Below are positions 23,787-34,034 of a DNA stretch of 64,000 nucleotides, piece after piece (the first letter of the stretch is position 1; each line of letters begins with the position of its first letter). The stretch is taken from contig NC_135018.1 of assembly GCF_051020955.1 (NCBI RefSeq), positions 8,371,939 to 8,435,938 of the forward strand, read 5' to 3'. Made by a program: the position numbers and the translations under genes. The notes under the pieces are model-generated. The model was not told the DNA's origin, searched no databases, and saw only the letters and a program-made list of their open reading frames with translations. Source of the DNA: Megalopta genalis. Lineage: Eukaryota > Arthropoda > Insecta > Hymenoptera > Halictidae.

Positions 23787-24245
23787 AGTTGTGCAGAATT
23801 ACAATTGAATTACTCAAGGAATTATTATTACAAAGTAATTCAATAGCATTGTAATTCGTAATTCAGATCGCCATTGAATTAAGTTACAAAGTAATTTAAT
23901 TACATTGTAATTCAATTACATTGCAATTCAATTACATTGTATGTTAATTACATCGTACTTCAATTACATTTATGTTAATTACATCGTATTTCAATTACAT
24001 TTATGTTAATTACATCGTATTTCAATTACATTGCAATTAAATTACACTGTATGTTAATTATATCGTAATTCAATTACATTGTATGTCAATTACATTACAT
24101 TTGAATTACATGTGTGTCAATTACATTGTATTTGAATTACACTGCATTTCAAATACGCTCGTAATCAAGATAATCAGTAGTTGAATTAACTCAAAGGGTT
24201 GTATTAATTAATTGAATTGCAATGTAATTCGATTTAGCACAATTC
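23787..24245 (-). mobile_element. Family H minisatellite element, copy 1
   Basis: The left border AGTTGTGCAGAATTACAATT matches, inverted, the right border of the element at 47740-48115 (GTAATTCCGCACAACT). The right border AGCACAATTCTGATCA matches, inverted, that element's left border (TGATCAGAGTTGTTCT). Between the borders the sequence is a run of ATTACATTGTA(A/T)TTCA-type units about 17-19 bp long. The element is thus a mobile or at least dispersed unit whose interior is a tandem array. No coding capacity. Confidence 0.7.
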
Positions 24246-24290
24246 TGATCACGGGTCTAACCCTTTACTAAAAAACATGTGGTTAGTCTG

Positions 24291-24770
24291 GCCTTTGGTA
24301 GCATGTGGAAATCTCTGTTGAGGATTTCTCCACAGTTCCCGCAAGTTTACAGCTGCACGACTAATGAAATTACAAGTAATTTATGAAACCGATCTGTCAA
24401 AAAAGAAAATTAAAGCAGAAGAGTGGTTTAACTCTCAATTGTTTCTGTCGAATTAATTCGGCCTTTGGGAACCTACCCAAACTTTTGTTGAAGACTTTCA
24501 CGCATTTGTTTCAATTTTACAACACCCCTATTAGTAAAATGAATCGTATCTTATTAATTTTGCCTAGAAGAGAAGAGTACTGAAGCAGAGGATTGTTCCA
24601 ACCCATTCCCATTCCAGTGGCTGTATCTCGTTAATCTGACTTTTGGTAGCCTGCATAAGTTTTAGCCGAGGATTTTCATGCACTCGTTCCAATTTTTACA
24701 GCTCATCTGTTAATAATGTTAATAATAATTGATCGTACTTGCCTAACAGAGAGAGAGAGACAATTTGCAT
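24291..24770 (+). repeat. Degenerate three-copy tandem repeat of about 170-178 bp
   Basis: GCCTTTGGTAGC, GCCTTTGGGAACC and ACTTTTGGTAGCC begin related blocks at 24291, 24461 and 24639. Each is followed by a conserved series: GTTGAGGATTT / GTTGAAGACTTT / AGCCGAGGATTTT, then a CACGCATTTGTTCCAATTTTACA-like block. The spacing is 170 and 178 bp. The copies are old and the array sits beside the Family H element. Confidence 0.6.
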
Positions 24771-26757
24771 GCAGAATTTTTTACAATGATCTTCGTTCGA
24801 TTTCGATGATGTCGGCGAAATAAGCGAACGTTTCCCTAGCAAGCTTCTTTTTCGCTTCCAACGGAACCGGGAACATTGTAGGACAACCTACGATCATTTT
24901 TATCAAGGAAACGAACGGGCTGTATTAACTTCGCTAAAGTTGGAGACGACTGCGCGGCAAATCGATGGGAACGTAACTTTTCTCGCCTAGCCGAGAAACG
25001 GTCTCTATACCTGAACTTTCATTTCCTTTTCTCGATGGCGTCAGAGATTAAACCGATAAGTACTTGAAATTAATCAAGTGTGTATCAGGTGACGTTCAGC
25101 CGGCAGCAATGCAAGTCGGAAAGGAGGGAGCCTACACGAAGGTGATATTACATTAAACTAAACCAGTCCCTCGATTTACGCGAAATTCCATCTCGCGTGC
25201 ATTTGTTTTATGCGAATGAAAATCGTGTAGAGTCTTTATGTACTAATGAAACGATATTGCAAATATTGGCTGGTATAAATTTCAGAAATACGTATCGATT
25301 TCACCTAGCTTAACAAATTATTACGACGGTTATTTATATTTATATAGTTTATATTTATATTATTTTAATATGACGGTTCTAGGCGACAGAATTCCTTTTT
25401 TCAATAACTAAATAATAAGTACACAATAATAATAAGCAAAAAGTAAGAAGGAGATACTTTTTTTATAGTAATGAACTTTTAAGCCTATTAATAGACTTTT
25501 CATTGACTGAACTGTGTCTAACGGAAGCTCAACAATTTTCTTCTAAATAATAATTTCAAAGAAACACGTTACATTACATTAATCTAAATAATTTGATGGA
25601 TCATGGATATTATAGTTTCTGAATCATTTTTTAAGGAATTCTTAACGGTTGATTTTCGCATTTAAAAGAACAATTAGAAAACTGCCGGTAGACAAAGCGA
25701 TAACCTAACGAACCGTTCTATTGACTTTCTCGATAGAATAAGAGTCTAAATTCTAAAGCACCGAAAAATGTGATCACTGAACATCGGATGTTCGTGCATT
25801 TTTCATCAACGAAAGGTAACGAACGAATGTTGGAAAAGTGAACTACAAAAATAGAAAACTGCACAGAGCCCGACGGTCTGTTGGTTACAACATTATGAGC
25901 AGAGGAATTCACGATGCGATTTATCTGAAAATCTGCTGGTAACTTTGTTTCACACCCTTATTCCCGGCTAGCATTCGAACCCGTCACAGGAACGAAAATT
26001 GGCACAGATATTTCTGTCTCGCGTTTCGTTCCCCCGGACGCTCTGGATTAAGCCCCTCGAGAAAGCGCTTGTTAAAAGCGTGCAGGTCGAACCGGTAACG
26101 ATGCTGTAATTCCGCAGGATGAAAGGATTCTGGGGGAAACAGAAGTTACGCCGCGGCTACTCGAGTCGCCGTGGAAAGATAGGAGAACCGCGCGCGACTT
26201 TCCGTGGCATGAGCGAGCGAAAAGGATCCGATAAATTCTCTCGGTCGGCGATATAGATAACTGCGATTCCCAAACAAGCTGCCGGAAAACGGAGAGAAGG
26301 AACGGGAGGAACGAAAGAATGGAAAACGAAAGCATTATCGAGTCCGAGGAATCGAGGAGGCGCGCGGAATACGGTACTTTATCCCGTCCTCATAGATCCT
26401 CCGTTCTCCGGGAATCGTCGGATATATGTTTCCCGCGGTTTGGCCCCGGATCCGGAGACTGTTTCACGTTTTAACACTGCGCCCAGTGCCAAAAGGTAAT
26501 TTACCCTTGTCGCGGCGCCGCGCCGCGCCACGGCCCCAGAAAAAAAAAATTAGCAGCAAAAGTTGCGAAGTTCGTCGTCTCGATGGAAACTCGCAACCCT
26601 TCTTACTTAGCAATTCTTATCGACGCGCCGCGCTTCTCAACTCCTATAGTGTTTTATCCTGCATCGAGGAACGGCATTACGCTCGCTATACCGTCTCGAT
26701 GTATAGGATAGGTGTACCGGTTGTGACCAGTGCACCGTTTCCGGCCATTTGTATTAT
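24771..26757. other. Non-coding stretch, no gene seen
   Basis: AT-rich from 25230 to 25900 and CpG-rich around 26040-26560. I see neither repeats nor a supported open frame. Confidence 0.5.
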
Positions 26758-26976
26758 CACAGTAAATTCTCTCCAGTTGTCCCTCAGCTTGTAAACAAAA
26801 ATGGACAATTTGGGAAGAGAAGATACGATTATTCGAGCCCTGCAGCTCGAATTTAGAGTTGTTGTCAATCGGCAACTATAAAAACAAGCCGCGAGGCTCG
26901 AACAATCGTATCTCTTGTTCCCAAATTGTCCATTTTTGTTTACAAGCTGAGGGACAATTGGAGATAATTTACTGTA
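26758..26976. mobile_element. Family C palindromic MITE, copy 2
   Basis: The left end is CACAGTAAATTCTCTCCAGT and the right end AGATAATTTACTGTA. TGTAAACAAAAATGGACAAT and its inverted partner near 26925-26945 form long arms, and the centre holds the GGCAACTATAAAAAC block shared with copy 1. This is one of the best preserved hairpins of the family. Confidence 0.85.
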
Positions 26977-27432
26977 TTTGTATTTTCTTATTTGAAATGT
27001 TGGCCAGAATTCTTAGCGATTAACAAATACTGGATTGGCCTTGAAGTCATTGCATTTTTTACGCCGTAAATGGAAGAAAAATTTTCCATGCAAACAAAAT
27101 CATTAATTGATTATATATTTTCCATTTTGCCATCTCCTAGGGAACTTCACGATATCGCATTCACGTAACTTTTTATTTGCTCTTGCACGGCATTCTTTCC
27201 TTTTCTGATGTAACAGAACGAGATATGACGAAAATGCTCTTTGGGGTTGCCCGTATCAAAATCAACGCCAAATAAACAATCTTAGACAAAATTGCGGAGA
27301 AAATTTTTTTTATAAACAAGACTAAACCATAACCTATCAGGATATACAGCGAATTTGCGATTTGAGATGATGTTAGTTACATTGTAAAAGTTATATTGCC
27401 ATTGTAGTATCGGGAAAAAAAACGCAATACAA

Positions 27433-27577
27433 TACAGTAAATTCTCCCCAATTGTCCTTCAGCTGATAAACGAAAATGGACAATGAGGAAAGAGAAGATT
27501 TAATTATTCGAACCTTGCGCCTCTCGTTTCTATAGTTGTTGATAACCGGCAAGAATAATTGGGGAGAATTTTCTGTA
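27433..27577. mobile_element. Family C palindromic MITE, copy 3 (internally shortened)
   Basis: The ends TACAGTAAATTCTCCCCAAT and ATTGGGGAGAATTTTCTGTA are present, but most of the right arm is missing: the GGCAAG after the centre runs directly into the terminal block. Length is 145 bp against about 215 bp for full copies. Confidence 0.8.
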
Positions 27578-27602
27578 TATCGTCTTTAGTGGATACGTAC
27601 AA

Positions 27603-27901
27603 TTAACATGTTAGCTGCCACGTCAGTCACCGATGATTGACTCTGAACTTTCCGTTCAGGCCGCGTCAGTTATCGGTGACTGACAGTACAAAATGCGGTA
27701 TGAAACTAAAAAATTACCTTGCTCTCATACATTTTAAGTAATTTCAGGATTGTATCATTAGTGTGCTTAAATGTTACTTATCAAAAAACTTTAATAGATT
27801 TTATTGAAACAGTTTAAACACAAACAAACGGTTGCCGTTCACAGGTGTCACAAAATGTGGCAACATTCCCTCATAAATGCGCGTGGCAGCTAACGTGTAA
27901 A
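27603..27901. mobile_element. Family D TTAA element with palindromic iterons (D2)
   Basis: The left end TTAACATGTTAGCTGCCACG and the right end (reverse complement TTTACACGTTAGCTGCCACG) are inverted repeats, bounded by TTAA on the left and a mutated TAAA on the right. Near the left end, GTCAGTCACCGATGATTGAC (27622-27641) and GTCAGTTATCGGTGACTGAC (27665-27684) are two imperfect palindromes spaced 43 bp apart, the first centred 29.5 bp from the outer T. The terminal sequence and the palindrome relate this copy to the larger element at 32928-34034. Non-coding; TTAA target and end style suggest piggyBac-like mobilisation. Confidence 0.65.
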
Positions 27902-29725
27902 TGCTGAAATCATTTTCCCTACACCATAAACTGTTCTTCGTAAAAAAGAGCTTCTGGAATTATATGCTTCTCTTACAATAGAACATAATGTTCCACTCCA
28001 CTTAATCACGTCTTCTGTCCATCGCGTAACACAGCTAATAACGATTCAGAATCGGAAAAAGTGAAAAGGATTCGGCGGAGAGAGCGAACGATTCCCCTTG
28101 GCCCTCCTGTCGTTCAGTTAGTCGATCAGGACCATATTTTCCAGCTTCCAATAGTACTCTAATAGGCTTTCCCGTACATAGACAGATAAATAAATTGTTA
28201 TAAATTCGGCAGATGACGTACGAATAATTTTGATTATTAGCAGGTGCAAATAAAAGGTGTTTACTCCGGATACTCAGAGAAAAGTGATCGCAAATATAAA
28301 TAAATAAATAAATAAATAAATCTTTCCTTTCGCAAGAGAAAACGCTGCAGTCGATAGGAAGCTCGAAACTACGAAGACTGTTACCAAAAGCCCGGTAACG
28401 AACGCGTTGAGAAAACACGAAACAAATACGACGACGTTGACACCGTGTCAGGTCCCATAAATCGTAACAAGAATCAATCCGCAAAGTCCCCGAAAGCCCT
28501 CGAAATTTCCCGTTTCCGGGAAGACGTGATTCGGGGTTTGTTCCGGTCAGATCGCGCGGCGTGTCAACGCAGGGGCGACATAAAGGCAGGTGGTGGAGGC
28601 GGAACGGGTGAAAGGGGTGCGAAAAAGCGTGGGCGGGAAAGGAACGCCGGGATTGACCGGCCGAGGTGAGACGTCGAGAGGCCACGGCGAGAGGATCTGG
28701 CCGCGATAGATAGAGCACGTCGGATAGGAACAAAGTGAAAGCTAAAAGCTTACGTATTTAGGATCGATGGGGGTCCGCTCGGTGTAATTTATGGCGGCCT
28801 TTCCATCCTCCATACCCGGTGGCCCGCTCCATCGATTATTCTTTTTCCTGCGCGGATTTCGATTACATTCGAGTGCTTGGTTGGCTCGGTCACTTGTATA
28901 CCAAACCTAGATCGAGACTCTTTTACGTCTTTCTCACCCCGTTCGTCGTCGCCCCGGCCGGCCGCGCGCCCCTCGCCGCCGAGCTGCGTCTGTCTCCTCT
29001 ATCGGATCGTCGTCGTTCCGTTCACCCCGCAGCTTACACAGTCGACTTCTTCCAGCTCCGGTGATCCAGGGAGTCCACTCTCTCCCTCTCTTTCTCTTCT
29101 TCTCTCTCTTTCTCTCTCTGTCTTTCTGTTCAGATTCAGGGTACCCTGGTACTCCTTCTTTCATGCGTAAACCTTCGCTATTACCTCCTCCGATCCTTTC
29201 CTCCGGGCTTTTGCGGTGGTTCCTCGACACGGTCGCATTCTCGCGCCGAATTCTAAGCGACTTCTCCTCTGCGGACCGCAACGTCCTTTGTATCAACACC
29301 TTCGGTCAACAATCAGGGACTCTGATTGATCCTTGGGATTCGGACCTCGGCACCATTCTCCTACGGTGCTCCATCACGGTTCCTTCTTGCCCGCGCCGTG
29401 CGTTGTCCGCCGCCAAAAATCGATCCCTCGATGCGCGACCATTACGATCGAACGAGCGAATTTCGAAACGATGGTCGACGTTTACTCGTCCGGCGAAAAT
29501 CGCCGCTTGTTTCCATTGTTAAAATTGTTCGGCGAGGACGAAACTCCTCTGCAAAGTATCGGACTGATCTAAGGCGACTTTAGACTTTGCACTGTCGTTG
29601 TGTATCCCGGATGCGCATTTGTTGAATGGATTGATGGCGAATGTGACAGATGAAAGCTGGACCATTTACACCGTTTCACTGGTACTGGTGTGTTGGGTAC
29701 TGGTTGAATCTCTTTCCGGCGACGT
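27902..29725. other. Non-coding stretch with GC-rich block
   Basis: A (TAAA)n run lies at 28297-28321 and a GC-rich block covers about 28440-29560. A pyrimidine tract followed by CAG near 29068-29131 resembles a splice acceptor, but no open frame with protein character follows. Confidence 0.45.
28297..28321 (+). repeat. (TAAA)n microsatellite
   Basis: Six tandem TAAA units. On the minus strand they create the FIYLFIYL-like run in a spurious frame. Confidence 0.9.
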
Positions 29726-29971
29726 ATAATGTAACGAGTATATTGGTAAGAAAAAGATTAAAATCAAATTTCCATTGATATCGTTATATTTTAATACTAT
29801 TAGTAAGCCGATCGTTAGACTGTGGATTTTGTGCACGAAAATGAGTATATAATGTAACGAGTATATTGGTAAGAAAAAGATCAAAATCAACTTCCCATTG
29901 ATATCGTCATATTTTAATACTATTAGTAAGCCAATCATTAGACTGTGGATTTTGTGCGCGAAAATGAGTAG
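29726..29971 (+). repeat. 123-bp direct tandem duplication
   Basis: Copy 1 (29726-29848) and copy 2 (29849-29971) both begin ATAATGTAACGAGTATATTG and both end in a TAGACTGTGGATTTTGTGC block. The copies differ at only a few positions. Because 123 is divisible by three, a spurious minus-strand frame shows a 41-residue repeat. Confidence 0.85.
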
Positions 29972-32519
29972 ATAAGACACGAAACACTGACACTATATCG
30001 CAATAATTTAATAATTCGATCGTATTATTTATAACTTCTTAAACTAATTTAGAACGGTAACAGATGTTTATGCGGTTACTGTTTCTTGCAACGGGTGCGC
30101 AAAATTTTTATTTTGTATATAGATCCGCAGTCTCTACTAGTCATATCTGTATTCAGTAAATTGAATTGTTAGCATAAATTTCTACACAAAATAATTGAGG
30201 AAATATATTGACCAAATTGGCAATTGATCGAAAATAGAACTCGGCTCTGTTTCGCTCACCGTTCACTTTGCAGAAGAAATGCAGATGAAAACTATTTTAC
30301 TCGGAATCAATTATCCGGGATGCACATCCAAAGTACAAAATCTAAATCCGCCTTTGCGATTATATTCTCGTGTATAACGTATTGAAACTTGTTGGGATTG
30401 AATTCAAATATTATGATATCCCTGACAAGATATTAATCCCATTGTTCAAACAATGAGCAACAGATGCGCGTATTTGCGATGTAATCGCCAAATTGAAATT
30501 TCTGGCCTCCTTTAATTATCTTAACAAGCTGAAACAAATCCATTAGGACACAATATGATACGCAGCTTCTTGATTTTAATGGAACTTGTTTCCATGATTA
30601 CAAACAGTAAACGAACTGTAAATTTTGTTGCAGCGATCGCAACGTAAGAATAAGATGTTCGAATATGTTGTTGAACATGTTGTTTATAAATTTGTTTTCT
30701 TCCCACATATTATATGTTGCATGTGTATCGACTAACTACATGATCGACAATACGTCAATCTACGCGGTTCAACGATATCCGTAAGTTCTTTTGACCCGTC
30801 TACCGTCAAAATTGCACCCACGCAATTTTATCGTGACTGCATCAAATCTGCTGTTTAACCACGAGTGCATAAAATCCGTGGTCTGATCGTGTCGTCTGGT
30901 AATCACTGTTTCACCGTGTGAAAGTTTCTCGAAATTTTCGTACAATCGTACGAATGCGCATCGAACAATTATTTGAATAATCAATAAAATAAAATTGGCG
31001 CGTTGCTGAATATAATTTACTCGATATATTTTCGCAACGTTGTTATTATCGTATTAATTTAACGAATCGCGATTATCTTATTTTTCTTTTTGTTTACCTT
31101 AACTCCGTCATTCTAAACATCTGTATATTTTTTCTTCTTGTAATTTTATAACGAATGGGTAACTTGCCATATATATTCGGTAAACAAGTAAATAAATAAA
31201 TAAATAAATAAATAAAATAATAATAATAAAATTAATGATAAAATATAAACTAAAAGTAAACTAGCTACCAGTAAAATAATAGATTAGACTGTTCGGAGGT
31301 AGGATAGAATTTCCAGAGTAGCACGCGTGCAGCAGAAAATCGGCGCGATGCGTTTCTGCTTTAATGCGGAAAGGATCCGACAAGCGTGCCACTCTGTAAG
31401 AGAGAATTTTATCCGAACGCCGTGCCCCGGTTGCATTAACAAATCGTGTAAAGTTCGGATCTTGTCGAACATCCGGGTTTATTCGATTCTCCTAGAGATG
31501 TATCGTGGTTTGAATCTCCTCCGGTGGAATATCGACCCCATCGCAGCCGTCTCAAACGCAGTCGATGGGAACATATCCTACAATGTACTTCGGCCGCAAT
31601 TCACTGAACAATGTCTCGTTTGTTGTTCCGTATCAAGTTTCTTTTTTCACCTGCGGGTCGAGGACTTCGGGATTCCGGGGAATCCGTGGAAGTTGAACTT
31701 TCCCGTGGAATCGTTGAAAGGACCGCGTTAAACACGAGAAACTTCGGAAAAGTTCGCGGTTACAATTCCCTGCGCAGCTTCGCTCGACGACGTTATAAAA
31801 TTATCATTTTTCGTCCTTTAGAACATTTTCCAAACTATCTCTCTCTCTCTTCTTTTCTCTCTCTTGTACACGCCGCTCACGTACGTTTTGTTCCATCCTC
31901 TCGTCCAGCGCGCAAATTTGTAGTTTTTGATTATACCAGGAGAAAAAAATGTCTCTTTTTTAATACGCAAAACCGAATGCCGCAACAAAATCACCACCGC
32001 AGCGTCGCCGATCGCTGGTTGATTGAAAATGTTACTGGATACTGCCGCGCAACGCGACTACCCCGCAAACAATCCCGATGGAAATGCTCCCATGGAAACT
32101 ATTTTAATAAAATGGAATATTTTCAATCATTGATAGTTCCCGCATTCGCGTGTTCCGTGACAGCTTCAATAACCGACAAATATTTTTACCTCCGGATTGC
32201 TGAGGAATCTGCTCGCGAAATACCATTGAACTATTGTATTATTCTGCCTCGGGGACCCAACAGGACGAAATTGCTGAAATAATTGTGAACCTTCTGGATC
32301 AACTCTTAACCGGATTATGATTGCGGCGGTTCCATGCAACTTTAAACAAGTGTGTCGATGTAGTTACTTAAAAATTCATGCGATCCTCTATCAACTCATC
32401 GAGTTTGCAATGTTTCATTGTAAATTTAGTTGCATTTATTAATTTCGAACTGTACAATATTTACTGAAGCAATGACATCGTCGGATAGTCGGGACAGCGA
32501 CGACGAAAAGTAATCACAG
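29972..32519. other. Non-coding stretch, no gene seen
   Basis: Mostly AT-rich, with a TAAA run at 31188-31218. One degenerate TAGACTGCGGA-type end (minus strand) lies at 30863-30884. A 223-codon frame at 31611-32282 has no protein-like pattern and I do not accept it as a gene. Confidence 0.5.
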
Positions 32520-32770
32520 TATGTTAACCTCAGAAAATACAATTAAATATAACTACTTGAAAGTGTTTCAAAGCGAGTTAAACAGTTCGATATGTTTAAT
32601 TGATTTGTTCCATTTCTAATTTTATATTGTGTTCTTGTTCCCATTGATCCATAGTGAGGCCTCTTTACTCCATACGCGGGCCAAAGAGGACTAATTACTT
32701 CGTTTGTCTATATGCAGTTTTATAACTTCGAGCTTATTTTCAAATGTGTCACTTTGGAATTATGTATTCT
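32520..32770. repeat. Dispersed repeat, second copy of the 8730-9030 sequence
   Basis: The same ordered blocks occur here without the AT microsatellite: TTAACCTCAGAAAATACAAT, TTGATTTGTTCCATTTCTA, CGGGCCAAAGAGGA and TTTGGAATTATGTATTC. Confidence 0.65.
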
Positions 32771-33093
32771 TTTACCAAAGAAAACGTTTTATATCCTCCT
32801 TCGAACTTTTCTTCTTGACTAACTTTGCCGCGGTCTTCACCATCGCCACACTTTCGCGACGAATTCTATTTAAATAGGGTACAAAACCGAACTAAGCGAG
32901 AAAACTCGAGTGTAATAGAACAGTTGCTTAACACGTTGAATGCCACGCCGGTTTTACAGAAATTGTCCGTGGCGCCACGATGAATTTTCTTTTATGTGAT
33001 ACATAATTAATAATAATAATAATCCATTCTCTGGACGCGGCAGAGTCTGATATTTACTGTATAGAGTCTGATACTGTATATTCTGTCTGCATA

Positions 33094-33580
33094 TACAGGG
33101 TATCCCAAAAATGTCTCGCAATCCGAAAGTGGCAGGTTCCTGAGGCCATTTGAAGCAACTTTTTCCTTTACAAAAATGTTCTCCGAGACACCGTTAACGA
33201 GTTATTAACGAAAAACAGTGACTAATGAGAAGCGAGCTCAGCTGCCGCGAGGTGGCCGAGCCAACGGCGCCAGCGGTCGAGCGGTCGAATCCCAGCTCAG
33301 CTGCCGCGAGGTGGCCGAGCCAACGGCGCCAGCGGTCGAGCGGTCGAATCCCAGCTCAGCTAGCGCGAGGCGACCGAGTCAATGAGCGGAACTGGGCTTC
33401 GTGCTCTGGTTGGCTGGGCCGCCTCGCGTCAGCCATACTCGATTCTTATTGGTCACTGTTTTTCGTTAATAACTCGTTAACGGTGCCTCGGAGAAAATTT
33501 GTGTAAAGAAAGAAGTTGCTTCAAATGATCCGAGGAATCCGCCATTTCCGGATTGTGAGACATTTTTGGGACACCTTGTA
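33094..33580. mobile_element. Family A foldback element, copy 2, with expanded centre
   Basis: The ends are TACAGGGTATCCCAAAAATG and its inverted partner finishing TTTTTGGGACACCTTGTA. Arms include AAAGTGGCAGGTTCCTGAGG and GTTAACGAGTTATTAACGAA with inverted counterparts. The centre is enlarged by a 59-bp direct repeat: GCTGCCGCGAGGTGGCCGAG starts at 33241 and 33300, with a related start at 33359. It shares this unit with the copy at 50662. Confidence 0.85.
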
Positions 33581-33658
33581 GACTGTTATAAATCGATGTG
33601 AAGACAAAAGAAGTGTGAAACAATGCATATGAAGACGATTATTTGATTCAAACGATGA

Positions 33659-33849
33659 GCGACTATAATGCCGCTATATGAAGCCACTATAATGGCGCGT
33701 CGTCCAGAGAGATGACATCCGCGAAAGCCACTATAGTGGCGTGTCGTTCTGAAAGATGACATCCGCGAAAGCCACTATAGTGGCGTGTCGTTCTAAAAGA
33801 TTACATCCGCAGAAGCTACTATAGTGGCGCGTCGTGCCTAAAAGGTTAA
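33659..33849 (-). mobile_element. Family D terminus with four 44-bp palindromic iterons
   Basis: Palindromes GCCACTATAATGGC, GCCACTATAGTGGC (twice) and GCTACTATAGTGGC lie at 33683, 33727, 33771 and 33815, exactly 44 bp apart, linked by TGTCGTTCTGAAAGATGACA-type sequence. Reading leftward from the right edge, the minus strand begins TTAACCTTTTAGGCACGACG, and the nearest palindrome is centred 28.5 bp from that TTAA. The layout matches the left end of the element at 43191. Its other end was not found, so this may be a half element or a truncated one nested in D4. Confidence 0.7.
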
Positions 33850-34034
33850 TTGCAACAGGGGTCACTGTTTGTATTGACGATGGTAATAATACAAAATTTT
33901 AGATATTGACATTTATTTTAAATTATATATATATATTCCTATTAATTTGGGCGCGCCGGTCACCGATGGCCCTATTGTGTCACCGCCAAGTTAAGTGCCG
34001 GTCACCGGTGACCCCGTGGCATTCAACGTGTTCA

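Larger units (their letters stand above)
32928..34034. mobile_element. Family D TTAA element (D4) hosting two nested elements
   Basis: A 17-bp perfect inverted repeat bounds the element: AACACGTTGAATGCCAC at 32930-32946 and GTGGCATTCAACGTGTT at 34016-34032. The left end is preceded so as to give TTAA; the right target copy reads TTCA. Subterminal palindromes GGTCACCGGTGACC (34000-34013, centred 28.5 bp from the right end) and GGTCACCGATGGCC (33958-33971) are 42 bp apart. Inside lie a complete Family A element (33094-33580) and a second iteron-bearing end (33659-33849), so the locus is a nest of at least three insertions. No transposase frame remains. Confidence 0.65.

Noticed and set aside
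23787..24245. CRISPR-like array
   Set aside because: Units are contiguous without unique spacers, and the sequence context is eukaryotic.
28035..28733. 232-codon minus-strand open frame
   Set aside because: It runs straight through a (TAAA)n microsatellite and a GC-rich block and has no conserved pattern.
29068..29140. Splice acceptor (long pyrimidine tract followed by CAG)
   Set aside because: No downstream frame has protein character and (CT)n microsatellites are common here, so it is not diagnostic.
29666..29980. Protein with two 41-residue repeats on the minus strand
   Set aside because: The repeat follows from the 123-bp DNA duplication, whose length is divisible by three; composition is not protein-like.
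31611..32282. 223-codon plus-strand open frame
   Set aside because: It has no recognisable motif, alternates between Arg-rich and Phe/Ser-rich runs, and overlaps a second frame in another phase.
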